The notes under the pieces: generated by a model
Database searches by the model: none
Told to the model about the DNA's origin: nothing
What the model saw: the letters and a program-made list of their open reading frames with translations, nothing else
Program-made: the position numbers and the translations under genes
DNA from: Laburnicola sp. R22_1
Lineage: Eukaryota > Ascomycota > Dothideomycetes > Pleosporales > Didymosphaeriaceae
Length of the DNA: 64,000 nt
NCBI GenBank assembly: GCA_014281115.1
Contig: JACONQ010000013.1
Coordinates: 858,501-922,500, forward strand
Direction of reading: 5' to 3'
Part shown: positions 45,491-56,610 of the stretch, piece by piece
Numbering within the stretch: the stretch's first letter is position 1
Layout of the letters: every line of letters begins with the position of its first letter

Positions 45491-47636
45491 AAAAGCTCGT
45501 TTGAACTGCTAAGCGAGCTTAGCGGTCTTGGCGTAAGGCTCCTATAAGCAAAACTTTTATAAAGAGGCTACCTAGAACTTTAGAGGAGATATAACTTTAG
45601 CGCAACTATGCTATAAACTATTTCTTCTTTACTATTCTAAGTTATAAACTACTATTCTAATTGTTACAAATAACACAAGTTAATATATTAATACGTACGT
45701 ACTACTATACTCATAGTAGTAAAATAAGAGTAATACGTACTAAATATACTATCGTTCTATTGCCGCATTAAGGTTATCCTTAACAAATCTCCTATTATTG
45801 CTGCAGCTCCCTGCCCTACTATCTATCTAGGTATTAATAGTGGCCTTGCTAACACTAAGGTACTTGCTAATACTATAAAGTACACGCTAGTGTTCTATAT
45901 AACTATTACTTAGATAATAACTACGCTAGAGTTCTATTCTGTCTATAAGCTTGTCTAGCACAAGGGATAGGTATACTTAACTATTTATAAAGCTATTCTT
46001 ATCTACTAATTAGGTTAGCAGCTAGTCTAGTTTACTAAGGATAAAATAATTATATTCCCGCACTAGTAAATGCAATTGCTCCTTATTAGTAACTAAATTT
46101 AAGAGGGAAGGTAAAAGGTAGAGGATAAGGTATTTGTTAACAAACTCTAGTATAATAAGAGCGTTGCATAGATCTATAAGATTCTTCTAGCTATTATTAC
46201 TATTAAGTTAGCTTATTTGACGCGCGAGCATAGATAACTAATAATAGTAATAGTAATAAGCTAGGTGTACTATATATAGCGTAAGTAAACTTACATAGGT
46301 TAGGAGCTTATAGAGTATAGGATTATTAAGGTGTTTAAGATTAGTCTTTAATTAGAATTAGGTGTAGTATATAGTAGTACATATAATCTTCTATCTTAAT
46401 TTACTTTAACCTTAAACTAAAAAAAAGGTAAAAAAGGTATTTTGCAAGCCGACTATAGCTTATACAATAGTCCTAAGCTTATAATCTATAGGGATGCCTT
46501 ATTTATAGATAATTTAGAAACTTAATACTCTTTTTATAGATATATTATTATAATATTTAAAGACGCAATTCTTTAGAAGGCAGCTTATTAGTCTATAGTT
46601 ACTATCTCTACTACTATAGTAGAACTTTTAGCGCTTAAATATATTAGTAAAAAGGCTATAGCACTTAAATATTTCTTTAATAAGCTTACTCTAGACCTTA
46701 GATTGTTATAAATAATCTTCTATAATAATTAGTAAACTATTAGACTAGTTGTTAGCAAAAATAAGCGTATAATTATATAACTCTAGTATATTAATATCTA
46801 GAATATATAGCCTTATTAAGAGCACTTTAAGAGCTTATTTAAGGTGTCCTATTTAAAAATAAGTGAAATACTAGCAGATAGTCTTACTAAAGCTCTTTCC
46901 TAGTAGTAATTCTTTAGGTTTAAAAAGCTTTTTAATCTCTAAAATATAAGCAAGTATATTATAGAAGATTTAAGCTTAGAAGTTATATAAAATTAATTAT
47001 ATTTCTATCTATTATATATAGCGAAGAAGCTTAGAAAAATGAAGCTAAAGCCTAGCCTAAACCTTAAAAAAATAAGTATAGCTACTAGTTAAGCTATATA
47101 TCTAAAAGTTCTAAGCCTTAACTTTAGCGCTCAAATAGTAAGCTAATAATCTTATTTATATAACTATAAATTAGAGCGCGCCTCTAAGTATTAGTTAAAG
47201 TTTAAAACTCCTAAAGTCTAAAATTATCCTCTTCTTTAGTTAAACTATACTTAGAATAGGACTTTTTAAGAGCTTAAATATTAAAAGTGTAGCATTAAGA
47301 AGACGAATAATATAGAGGTAGATTTAGAGAACGCTAGCGCTACTTATAAAGACGCCTAGCATTTTACCTATATAGATTTTTCTACTTATTCTACTACTAT
47401 AGCGTTTTATAAGCTTAACTATATATCTACTTTTTTAATAACTAAACTTACTAATAATATAATTATAAAGCTTAGTCTAACTACTCTTATACTCTTTCTA
47501 TATATACTAGTTATCTTAGAAGTACTATATTATATAGTCTACTTATATCTATTCTATAAATACTATCTTAAGATATAGTGCTTTTAGAAAATTAGAATAT
47601 ATTTTAACTAAAAAAGTATATTAATAATCTTCGTCG

Positions 47637-48127
47637 TGTGGAAATTCTAACCAAGGTTAAGTCTACACTATACATAGAGAGGAGTAAAATAAAAGGCACT
47701 AAAACCTAGTACCTAGCACACAGTAGTAGTAATACAATATATATAAAATAATAATAATTTTGTTATTAACTTTCTATATAGTAGCATTAGCGATAGTAGT
47801 TAATAGATAGTCTACTATCTAGTATAACTAAGTTATATATTATCTCTTAACTAGTGGACTATTAGAGAGCTATAGTAGACTGCGGAGTTACAACTGCGAG
47901 AGTAGTGTAGGTAATAGGATACTTAACTATAGTTTAGTTATCACGCTCGCAACCTAGTAGTAGCGTAACTATAGTTTGCTGTACACACACCGTATAAAGT
48001 CTGCCTGCTCTTATAATATTAGGGACGCCTAGGACACTAAATCTTTATCTCTTTATCTATTATATTTAGCAATATAATAACTTTCTAGCGACCTAATATT
48101 ACGTCTAAATCTAATACCTATAGTAAT
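47637..48127 (+). repeat. Putative LTR and leader of a copia relic
   Basis: Starts TGTGGAAATTCTAACC. An inverted, shortened copy of the same sequence lies at 51400-51895. The 3' boundary of the LTR is not certain because no same-strand partner was found. Confidence 0.5.
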
Positions 48128-48420
48128 ATGGCTATTATTAAATTTAGTTAGGGCATAGACAACTAGCTAGGCAAAGTTAAGAATAATTCCTAGAGATTTA
48201 GCGGTCTTATGCAACTAGAAGGATTATTAGAAGGGCCTCTAGAGCTTATCTTTAAGTATCCTATTAGTAATGTCTTTAGGCTAATTCGCTACACCTTGTG
48301 CCTCTAGATTCTAGAGTGTAAGGCACTTCTTTAGTACCTAGATATTAGTGGAGACGCAGCCTTATAAGACGCAATAATATAAGACGCTACACCTTATGCT
48401 ATAGAAGCTTAAAAATATAA
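48128..48420 (+). pseudogene. Copia gag remnant
   Basis: ATG 48128, then MAIIKFS*GIDN*LGKVKNN and RFSGLMQLEGLLEGPLELIF before stops increase. Content and position after an LTR-like leader suggest gag; no zinc knuckle could be read. RIP stops replace Gln and Trp. Confidence 0.5.
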
Positions 48421-48974
48421 CTAAAAATAAAGGTAATAAGAACTATAAGAGTAAGGACTAGAGTAAAGGGAAGAAAGAGTTTATTATAATATATAAGACG
48501 CTAGAGGTATAGTAGTAGCGCAAAAAGCTTATTAAGGCAGTAGCAATTATCTAGACTGCTGTTAAGGTAGAGGACTGTAAGTAATAAGGATAAGAGTAAG
48601 CAGTAGCGGCGGGAGCATAGAGGAGATAGGTAGTGGCGGCGAGGTCCTAGGTAGTAGTATATAGGTCGCCAGTTACGAGAAAAGATTTACTATAGAGAGA
48701 GAGTTAGATAAAATGGTTAGGTTAGTTGCTATTGTAATTGTTATTATTATTGTTATAGCAAAAAATATTGTTAAAGAAATTATTAATTATGCAATATGGT
48801 GGTCGGTTAAATAGCTAGCCTAGGATTACGTAATATTACAGATTAACCCTAAGAGAGAACTAAAAAAGTATATATAGAACTAAAAGTAAGGTTGTTAAAT
48901 ATAAACGCGTTTAGACCTTAAAGTATTAAAGGTAGAGTGATAAGTAGAGCTAGACGCTATAGATAATAGAAGCC

Positions 48975-49090
48975 TTAGCCTTAACCTTAGAATTATAGAG
49001 CTTAAACTTATAAAGTTTAAAATTATTAACCTTAAAATTACAAAGTTTACAGTTATAAAACTTAGAATTACAAATCCTAAAAATATAAAA
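48975..49090 (+). repeat. 15-bp minisatellite (pentapeptide-coding)
   Basis: About seven units of roughly TTAAAATTACAAAGT. Read on the plus strand they give LELxS, LNLxS, LKLLT, LKLQS and similar pentapeptides, interrupted by TAG/TAA. It is probably part of a retroelement protein. Confidence 0.65.
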
Positions 49091-51370
49091 CTAAAGAACA
49101 CTACTTAAAAGGATATAAGCCTAAAAAAGTAGACTATAAGGCCTATTAATATATTAGAGTTTTAGAACTATAAGTAGGCTATAGAGGATTAAGATTAATA
49201 AAACCCTTTTTAAAAGTTCTTAATAGTAGCGTAGAGCTTAGAACGCAAAGTATTAATATTCTTAAACTATATTATATTAGTAATAGTCTTAATTCTAGAG
49301 CTTAGAACACTTATACTTAAGGCAGAATTATTTTTAAGAACTATCTAAGCCTAAGCCTATAAGATAAAATAAGCAGGGCTATAAGGATAAGTAGCTATTA
49401 AAAGTTCTTTTAAGAATCTAAGCTTATATACTAAGGTATTGATAACTTTAAATAAAGTAATAAATATAGCGCGCAAAAGATCTACTATTAGAATTTAAAT
49501 TATAATATAGCCTATCTAATTTATCTAGTAGAGAACTCTTTAAATAGTTATAGTAAGGCACTACTTAGAGTTTTATAATAGCTTATTCTACCTTTTTAGC
49601 TATAATAGTAGATGCCTTAGAATTATAAGCTTTCTTCTTTAGTGTTAGAGTATTAGGCTTAGTAGGTAATATTAATATTAATTAAGATTTTAAGATTATA
49701 GCTTAATAATAAGTAGGCGGTTTAGTAGCTTAAGCTTCTAACTTTTTATAATAATAAGTAGTAAGAAAAGCATATATAGCTTGCGCAATCTCTAGGTTAG
49801 TAGTTTAAGAATCTTTTTTAGAAGGCTATACTTAGTAGTAATAGAAAGAGCGAGAGATTAATATCGCGATATACTATTTTAAATAATAAGGTTTAGAGCA
49901 ATCTTAACTAAGATCTATAGCCACTTTATAGTTAGATTATATAATTAAAAGAAAATTATTTAATTTTAAAATTAACTTAGAATGCCCTCTCCCCTATAGC
50001 TATTATACTAGCTGTTAGATATTAGCTAGCTACTATGTGTCTCTATTCTTATACTTCTTTATATTCTTAAAGAACTTATTATTATTTATAGTAGTAAATA
50101 GTCTAATTAACTTGCTTATCTGCTACCTAGTATAGTCTTTGTTTGCCTATATTTATTCTTACTTCTCTTTTATACTAGTTAATAATAATTATATAAGTAA
50201 TATACTAAAGTATTATATAATATAGTAAGTAAGCAGAAGTAGCTTTACTAACTATTTATAGTCTTCTTTTTTTGTCTTTTTAGGCCTAGCTTCTACGCTA
50301 TATTTCTAACTTTACCTATTATCTTAGTAGGCAGTATATTAATAGTCTTAATATTAATAATCTTTATAGTATAAATTAAATTAATCTAGCTTAGAAGTAT
50401 AGTCGCAATATAGTAGTATTATTTAGTTACTTAATTACTTAGTTGCTTAGTTATTATAAAGTAGATAGTAGAATTAGACCTTTCTTTTATATAAGAGGGA
50501 GTATTAGATAATAGTTAGTAGTAGTAAAGGGTTTCTTATTTAACTATAATTCACGCTAATATAACTAAGCTACTATTATAGAGAACTAATAAGATTATAG
50601 GGTGCTAGATAGATAAGCTCCTATAAACTATTTACTTTTATATATATTTATATAGTATCTTATAGAGCTAGTATATAGAAAGAAAAAGGTTATAGCTAGA
50701 TTTTTTTACTATAGTATAGCTGCGGGATGCAGTTTTGTTTATAAAAGAAGGTTTAGAGAATAAAAAAAAGAAGCTAGAGAAGAAGCTAGAAAAGATTCTA
50801 AGCTTATACAATAATAAGTTAAGCTTATGAGTAAATAGGTCTAGAAAGAGAGTTAAGAAGAATGCTCGCGCTTTTATTTACACTAACTATTTATAGTTAT
50901 ATAATAGTAAATAGAGAGTAGTATTAAATTTTTACTTAGCGTGCACGCGCTACTTAGATACTTATAGTGCAATACTACCTTATTATAAATTTATAATAGG
51001 TTTTTGCACTTTATTTCTATACTTTTAGTAGGCTTATTACTATTATAACTTACTAGGAAAGTGTGTTATAGAAATAAGAATTTGTAGTTATATGCTTAGA
51101 GCTTATATAATATTTCTAAGCTTAGCTAAAATAGCTAAGAGCTTGTCTATATATTAGCCTTAATAGCCTTCTTTTCTTATATAGCTTTAATTCACATTTA
51201 GCTTCCTAAATTACTATTTCTAGCTTGTTTTCTTTCCACCCTATTTCTATATACTAAGTACTAGATTGTAGTACTTTTATTTTATTTTGTTTTATTTTAT
51301 ATATAGTGTAAACTTAATATTCTTTTTAGTTACTAAGTAAAATACTCTACTTTTTTATTATTCTACCTTT
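49091..51370. other. AT-rich, RIP-degraded retroelement relics
   Basis: No open frame of note and no domain I can name. An A/G-rich repeat of AAGAAGCTAGA lies near 50770-50800. Probably internal sequence of the copia relic beginning at 47637. Confidence 0.35.
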
Positions 51371-51399
51371 AGATAGTTAATTTAATACTATATAGTATA

Positions 51400-51895
51400 A
51401 ACTTACTCATCTCTAGGATTAATCTATAATATTACGTAATCCTAGAGTGGCTGTTTAACTAACCACTATATTACGTAATTAATAATTTCTTTAATAATAT
51501 TTATTATTATAATTATAATAGACTTAGTTATACTAAATAGTAGACTATTTATTAATTACTATTAATAATGCCACTATATAAAATATTAATAATAAATTTT
51601 TTATTATTTTGTATATATTTTGTTACTACTACTATGTACTAGTATCAGATTAGAGCCGTGTTGCCGAACAAGAGCACGTGGTCGGCTCCACTCTCTAAAT
51701 TAGACCTGGAGCCAATAAGTCACAGAACACACACAATACAACTGTTTATCCATCTTATCTATTAGACCCCCCATCTTAATAAGCTCAAATAGTGCTTAAA
51801 TCTGACAACTAGGTACTAGGTTTTAGTATCTCTTATTTTACTTCTCTTTATATATAGTGTAGATTTAACCTTAGTTAGAATCTTAATATAGTAAA
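51400..51895 (-). repeat. Inverted, internally deleted copy of the 47637 copia relic
   Basis: Reverse-complement similarity to 47637-47840 and to 48750-48850, joined here without the sequence between. It is interrupted by the solo LTR at 51643-51807. Suggests a deletion derivative of the same family in the opposite orientation. Confidence 0.5.
51643..51807 (-). repeat. Solo LTR (165 bp) with ACTAG duplication
   Basis: Plus-strand ends TATCAGATT and AATCTGACA (TGTCAGATT to AATCTGATA on the minus strand). Flanked by ACTAG at 51638-51642 and 51808-51812. GC content is far above the surrounding RIPped DNA, so it arrived after most local RIP. Confidence 0.8.
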
Positions 51896-52026
51896 GATCT
51901 TTAATAGTATAAACCTAACTTTAGTTAGAATCTTAATATTATAAAAATTTAATAAATAAGTATTTATAAAAAAATCTCTAGTATATATATATATTAGATA
52001 AAAAGAATATAATTTTAATATATATA

Positions 52027-52125
52027 GTGTTAAATTCACTATCTAGGGGTAGAATAATAAAGGCTTTATTTTAAATAATATAAAAAAACAAAGCTCTCTA
52101 CTTAGTAATTAAAAGAGATAATAAT
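52027..52125 (+). repeat. R repeat copy
   Basis: GTGTTAAATTCACTATC, TAGGGGTAGAATAATAAAGG, then CTCTCTACTTAGTAATTAAA. RIPped. Confidence 0.65.
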
Positions 52126-52239
52126 TTTAGTATTACTACGTAGTTTTTATAAAAATATTATTATTTAGTATAAATTATTATAAAGCTAAGTAAACTATAT
52201 ATAGCATAGTCTTTTACGTAGTAAAATTAATAACTATAA

Positions 52240-53257
52240 GGGGCTAAGTAATCTGTTGCTTATACTCTTATTCACGTCGTTTGGTGTACGTCAAAGCGTT
52301 CACAAGTGTTCCCAGTTCCCCGCGCCGTCATGTGATTTCTCTAGATCGTATTGGAATTAGCGCTGATGCTAAATTTGGACCCAGGAGGCTGACAGCCACC
52401 GTTTCCTCGCCATTCAGCCGTCTTCACCAGCAAAGGACTACGAAATGCAGGTATCGAATAAGGTTCAAAATACGCCTGCCATCCCCGCAATACCTAGGTG
52501 CTCACCAGTCACCACCAGCGCACTTTCTAGAGATACCGCCAATAGGGCGCATCTGAACCCACAAGAACACGATACCTAGTTACCTTTCAGAACCAAGGCT
52601 AGCCGCTGAAGTATGTGAAAGGCCTCAAGTGCGCCTTGTGTGTGCACAAAAGACGTCAGCGATTGATATTTGGTCAACATCCATTCCTTTCTTTCTTCCT
52701 CGCTGGTCCCCAGTAACGACCTTCGGAATGCCCATCAAATTGTGATAGTCCAATAGCGTAACACCTGCAGGAAATCACAACTCAGCTTGTGCACGGACCT
52801 TTGCGCGATTGGCTAACAATCTTCCAGTTGTCTGGGCGCATCGCGCCTACGTGTACGAAAGCGAAACACGAAAACTGTAATGGCTTGTGCGGGCTGAGTT
52901 GTCGCCCAACAAGGTGAAGTTTGTTTTAAAGCCAGCGCCAACGTGGTCGAGGCATTGTCCAACTTAATTCTTAGCACCTGAAGAGGCCATATGGTTGGCT
53001 TTACGAGCTCACTACTTAGCTGGTTGTTTTGTACATGTGGGGGCTGCAAGCTTGGTATTCGTATAGCTTTCGTAGGTCTATGAGTCCGCTCAGGCAAAAT
53101 ACCAGAGAAGTGGGCGTACTTAAAGCGCCCAGTACCTCTGCTTCTCATTTTCCTACCTACCATTTCTCAATATACCCAGTCATCTAGTCAAAAGTCTCTC
53201 GTTAGTCGCATCACTTGCCGGCTTTGTCCATCTTAACCTTTTCTTACCGTCTTCAAA
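52240..53257. other. Host island upstream of the GPI-protein gene; no certain gene
   Basis: A sharp change from AT-rich to normal composition occurs near 52240. Two open frames, 91 codons at 52281-52556 (+) and 116 codons at 52813-53163 (-), have no recognisable domain or signal peptide and may be chance. The stretch before 53258 is pyrimidine-rich (TCTTAACCTTTTCTTACC), typical of a fungal 5' leader. Confidence 0.4.
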
Positions 53258-53983
53258 ATGTACGCAAAATCCTTCACCCTCGCTATACTCTCCGCTTCAG
53301 TGCTGGGAGCCGAGTTCTCTCAAATCGTCTCCCATGACTTCGGTGCCATGCTAAGGCGGGGCAATGCCATCACCAAGCGTCAAGGCTATTATCCCACCTC
53401 CACGCCATGTGGCTCCGGTGATACTTGCGAGGAAGCCTGTGGCGCAGGCCAAGTTGAGTGCCCTGCTGATGTCGGCATTGGGGTCTGTTTCGACCCTTCT
53501 GCGGGCCATTGCTGCCCTGATGGCTCTGGATGTAAGGAGGCTGCACTCCTCCCCTCTACAAATAGCTTACACGCTGACACTGGAATAGACTCTTGCGACA
53601 CTGGCTATTTCTGCTCCTCGGACGGCCAAGATAACACCTACTGCTGCCCCGATGGCATGGACTTGGGTGCCTGTGCGGAAGCGTACTCGCTCACTGTCTC
53701 TCTCATTAGCCAAACGGGAACTGTTACTATTGCCAGCGAGTCTGCCTCAGCCAGTGTTGCTACTCCCACTACACCGATCTATATAACCAGTATCCCCTCG
53801 TCCTCATCGACTCCCATCTACATCACCAGCCTCCCGACTGCCACCGCAACCGACATTCCAACTGGTAACGGCTCTTATACTACGAGTGCTCCCCCTGCTG
53901 AGTTCCCTGGTGTTGCTGCAAAGGTTGGGGGTGCTGGTATGGCGATTATTGTGGCCGTGGCCGGTCTCGCAGGCACTTTGTAA
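53258..53983 (+). CDS. Secreted, cysteine-rich, probably GPI-anchored cell-surface protein
   Basis: The unspliced frame is 241 codons. Signal peptide at residues 1-17 (MYAKSFTLAILSASVLG). A Kex2-like Lys40-Arg41 precedes QGYYPTSTPCGSG. The cysteine-rich domain carries two CCPDG motifs (residues 85-89 and 129-133). A Ser/Thr-rich stalk includes two TPIYITS repeats and an NGS glycosylation site. A hydrophobic C-terminal tail (MAIIVAVAGLAGTL) after small residues suggests a GPI signal. A 57-base GT-AG intron (53532-53588) very likely lies in the cysteine-rich domain. Splicing keeps the frame, gives GSGYSCDTGYFC and leaves 222 residues. No RIP. Known relatives are fungal wall or surface proteins of unclear function. 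Confidence 0.85.
   Translation: MYAKSFTLAILSASVLGAEFSQIVSHDFGAMLRRGNAITKRQGYYPTSTPCGSGDTCEEACGAGQVECPADVGIGVCFDPSAGHCCPDGSGCKEAALLPSTNSLHADTGIDSCDTGYFCSSDGQDNTYCCPDGMDLGACAEAYSLTVSLISQTGTVTIASESASASVATPTTPIYITSIPSSSSTPIYITSLPTATATDIPTGNGSYTTSAPPAEFPGVAAKVGGAGMAIIVAVAGLAGTL
53532..53588 (+). other. Probable in-frame intron (57 nt) of the GPI-protein gene
   Basis: Donor GTAAGG, branch-like GCTGAC 18 bases before the acceptor TAG. It is a multiple of three, so retention is silent for the frame, but the retained 19 residues break the usual CCPDGSGYxC spacing. Confidence 0.75.
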
Positions 53984-54121
53984 TGGAAGGTGTGGTATAT
54001 CTTCGGGGACCAATTTGAAAGTTCTATCCCCTTTTGGTTTAATCTACACGAAGGACGCGGCTCATGAAAGCCTATAGTTCTGATTGTATTATGTACCTAA
54101 TGTTGTCTCCGAAAACATTTA

Positions 54122-54137
54122 GGCCCTGTTTGGTTCC
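54122..54137 (+). repeat. Left terminal inverted repeat of the Harbinger element
   Basis: GGCCCTGTTTGGTTCC, followed by CTCCGTTTTGC within 25 bp. Confidence 0.9.
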
Positions 54138-54379
54138 TCCGGTAGGGAGCTCCGTTTTGCCTCCGGTTTGATTACTTAGCAAAACGGAGTTGTAAACGGA
54201 GCCGTGTTTGGTTTTGTAACGCCGTTTTGAAGCCGTACCGGATGCCGTTTTGCGTACCGGAGCTTGGCAATAAAACATCCTTGCTAGCCTGAAAAAGCCC
54301 ACTTTCTACTTTTTAGGCCAAACGGAGCTCCAGTGTAGCTACAGATGCCTGAGGGCACCTGTAGCTGTACCGGAGTACT

Positions 54380-55399
54380 TTGACGGCGTCACGTGCGGCC
54401 ATGTCGAATCGTTTGAGCCAACCTATGATGATGGCCGTAGTGGGTGCCCTTAGCAGCGTCGTAGCTGTCCTAGCCCACCAGCTGGATAACAAAGCCAGGC
54501 CCACGGGCGTCAGATCCCGTTCAAACGATCAACAAGGGAGGGGTGCGCGGTGGCTGGATGACTGCCTGGGCGACCCAACTCAGCTATTTCAGGAGACACG
54601 ACTCCGGCCGGCGGCGTGGCATGTACTTATCGAGTACATGAAATCCTATGAGCTCGTCGGCGACGGCAGGATCTCCATGGAGGAGAAGATCCTTTTCGAG
54701 GACTGTATCGGAGCTCTGGACGGCACCCAGATTGCAATCCATGTGCCTGTCGCCGCCCAAAGGCGTTATCGAAATCGCCATGGAGATCTTACGCAAAACG
54801 TCCTCGCCGTCGTCGATTTTGACATGAATTTCATGTACTTATTGCCCGGGTGGGAGGGCAGCGCTCATGACGGCAGGGTACTGAAAAGCGCTCGGGATAA
54901 GGGCTTTGCAGCTCCTCCAGGCAAGTACTTTGTCGCCGACGCTGGGTACGTCAATAGCAATGATATAATGGTGCCGTATCGCGGCGTACGGTACCATCTC
55001 CGAGAGATTTATGAGGTGGGGATGAGCCCGGCGACGCCGCAAGAGTTGTTCAATTATCGCCATTCGAGCCTGAGAAATATTGTGGAGCGTTGTTTTGGTG
55101 TTTTCAAAAGGCGCTGGCGGATTTTTGACAGGCCACATGAGTTCGATATTAAGACTCAGGTCAAGCTTGTGTACGCCCTGGCTGCCCTCCATAATCTCAT
55201 CAATTTGGTGTACAAAGTTGACGAGGATCTTGATGAGATGGAGGAGTATGAGGGTGAGGGCTCAGAGCACCTGCGGCGCGACGCCGAAACCGATGGGGAT
55301 TTTGACGCCGGCGACCCTGGGATAGAGGAGCGGCGGGATCGTATAGCAGAGGACATGTGGGAGCAGTATATAACTGCTCGCAGAGTCGTATATAGTTGA
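54380..55399 (+). CDS. PIF/Harbinger transposase (DDE_4), shortened
   Basis: 339 residues, one open frame. Nuclease for excision and insertion at TNA targets. Catalytic residues are D114 in GALDGT, D187 in FVADAGY and E236 in NIVERCFGVFKRRW; the last two are 48 residues apart, the usual Harbinger spacing. GWEGSAHDGRVL (residues 157-168) is also conserved. Between SMEEKI (residues 99-104) and LFEDCIGALDG there is almost nothing. Related transposases have roughly 70-80 residues here, a helical DNA-binding-like segment. This copy therefore looks internally deleted in frame or belongs to a compact lineage. An acidic C-terminal tail follows residue 281. No stops or RIP marks. It may be expressed but could lack DNA-binding ability. 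Confidence 0.88.
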   Translation: MTASRAAMSNRLSQPMMMAVVGALSSVVAVLAHQLDNKARPTGVRSRSNDQQGRGARWLDDCLGDPTQLFQETRLRPAAWHVLIEYMKSYELVGDGRISMEEKILFEDCIGALDGTQIAIHVPVAAQRRYRNRHGDLTQNVLAVVDFDMNFMYLLPGWEGSAHDGRVLKSARDKGFAAPPGKYFVADAGYVNSNDIMVPYRGVRYHLREIYEVGMSPATPQELFNYRHSSLRNIVERCFGVFKRRWRIFDRPHEFDIKTQVKLVYALAALHNLINLVYKVDEDLDEMEEYEGEGSEHLRRDAETDGDFDAGDPGIEERRDRIAEDMWEQYITARRVVYS

Positions 55400-55509
55400 G
55401 TAATTGGGTAGGTGGGCAGAGAGGTGGGCGAGTTGATGAGCAAAAGTTTGGTGTTAAGAAATTGAAAAAGTACGCTAGCGTCAGTTTAGTAGAGCGGTCG
55501 TCCTGAGAT

Positions 55510-56610
55510 TCATTGTAATTTATAGTGATTTGGAGTAAGATTCACTAAAAGTATAAATTTTGCGGGCAAATCTTGGTCTTGGCGGAACAAAAATCTTATA
55601 AAAAGTACTCTAGATGAACTGAGGGACGACGGCCCTCCTAAGGTGAAAACTCGCGCTGCGCACGCGCCACTATCGTCAGTCTTGGCATGAAGTTGAGCTT
55701 TTTTGTCAATTTTGACGCTCAACTCTCCATCCCCCACCCACTCTAACGACTCTATTTTCTCCTGTAACTCGTCCCGCAGAGTCTCCTTGTTGTCAAAAGC
55801 GGTGGAGTTAAGTATAACGTTGCAGCGGTGCTTTATCCAGGCCTTCTGCGCGCTGCGCGATTTCATACTGAGGAAGACTTTGGCGTCAAACTCGTCCTTA
55901 AAACCCTCGAGGATAGGGTACTTGAGTCGATCATCCAGCGACTGGTAAGCCTCTATAAACTGTACAATAGCGTCTTGCTGATAGTCCCTAGAGTTGACTG
56001 CAACGAGCTCTGAGATCGCCGACGTCAAATGGTCAATTCTTTGGCCCATACGCTCCTCCGACGTCGTCTTATTTTTCGCCCGCTTCTCCTGGTTCCTGAG
56101 TAACCTGGTGCCCGCGCGTTTACGACGCCCACCTGAGGCCTCACTGCCTGACGTCTCCATCGAAAAGTCGTCCTCAACTGACGTCGCCGGCTCCGATTGT
56201 GTCTCAAGGAAGTCGTCAATTGTGGTGGCGTCCTCACCCGTGGCGGAATAGCCTTCGAACAACTTCTCATGCAACTCAGGGAAATCCAGAGGTCTCCTTC
56301 TATACTTTCTAGCCTCCTTGTGGGCATGAAAGTACGAGTCAAGTACGGGCGCGTCGGCGACGACCCTCCCATCTTCATACGAGAAGCCTGATTGACGGAG
56401 GAGCTCCGACCAGATTCTGTACTCCTTCTTACAGCTGTCGTACTTATCCTTGACCTGTTTTACGGTCACCAGCTCAGTGGCAACTTCAGCCACCTTATCG
56501 CGGGCGTACGTCCACGCCTCAGGTTTGAACTTATTATCCGCGCGATGGCCAGCGTCAGCCTGGTCGCTGAGGGCCTCTAGTAAAGCCTCTAGCATCGTGG
56601 TGCTCCACAT
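55510..56610 (-). CDS. Harbinger-associated Myb/SANT-like DNA-binding protein
   Basis: 366 residues from ATG 56610. Residues 15-120 match the Myb_DNA-bind_3 type: LLEALSDQADAGHRADNKFK, YARDKVAEVATEL, VKQVKDKYDSCKKEYRIW, RQSGFSYEDG and SYFHAHKEARKYRRRPLDFP. An acidic/Ser-rich linker and a Lys/Arg-rich block (GGRRKRAGTRLLRNQEKRAK) that may be a nuclear signal follow. A helical C-terminus carries WIKHRCNVIL. In this superfamily the second protein recruits the transposase to the nucleus and ends. It converges on the transposase gene with about 110 bp between stops. The last 50 or so residues are less typical, so a small unrecognised intron near the 3' end is possible. Confidence 0.82.
   Translation of the reverse strand: MWSTTMLEALLEALSDQADAGHRADNKFKPEAWTYARDKVAEVATELVTVKQVKDKYDSCKKEYRIWSELLRQSGFSYEDGRVVADAPVLDSYFHAHKEARKYRRRPLDFPELHEKLFEGYSATGEDATTIDDFLETQSEPATSVEDDFSMETSGSEASGGRRKRAGTRLLRNQEKRAKNKTTSEERMGQRIDHLTSAISELVAVNSRDYQQDAIVQFIEAYQSLDDRLKYPILEGFKDEFDAKVFLSMKSRSAQKAWIKHRCNVILNSTAFDNKETLRDELQEKIESLEWVGDGELSVKIDKKAQLHAKTDDSGACAARVFTLGGPSSLSSSRVLFIRFLFRQDQDLPAKFILLVNLTPNHYKLQ

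Larger units (their letters stand above)
45058..46995 (+). pseudogene. Copia pol relic (RT end and RNase H), split by R repeats and other sequence
   Basis: 45061-45206 reads KYIGLVLYTTIILYLNIIF and FLTNLSK*YFT, the stretch between reverse transcriptase and RNase H in Ty1/copia polyproteins. It stops at an R repeat. From about 46440 RNase H resumes: ADYSLYNSPKLIIY-like sequence, the catalytic GAT at 46493-46495, VTISTT-VELLALKY, and a tail with ADSLTKALS near 46870. About 1.2 kb between the parts holds two R repeats, a GCTAAGCGAGCTTAGC palindrome near 45510, and a minus-strand helix-turn-helix-like remnant near 45770-45980. Inactive. Confidence 0.65.

Noticed and set aside
30600..52240. Very AT-rich 21-kb block as a centromere candidate
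   Set aside because: AT-richness is explained by RIP of identifiable transposons. No sequence feature by itself shows centromere function, which would need CENP-A data.
52281..53163. Two open frames (91 and 116 codons) as host genes
   Set aside because: No recognisable motif and unusual composition (Arg/Pro/Ser-rich). Most likely chance frames in a promoter region.
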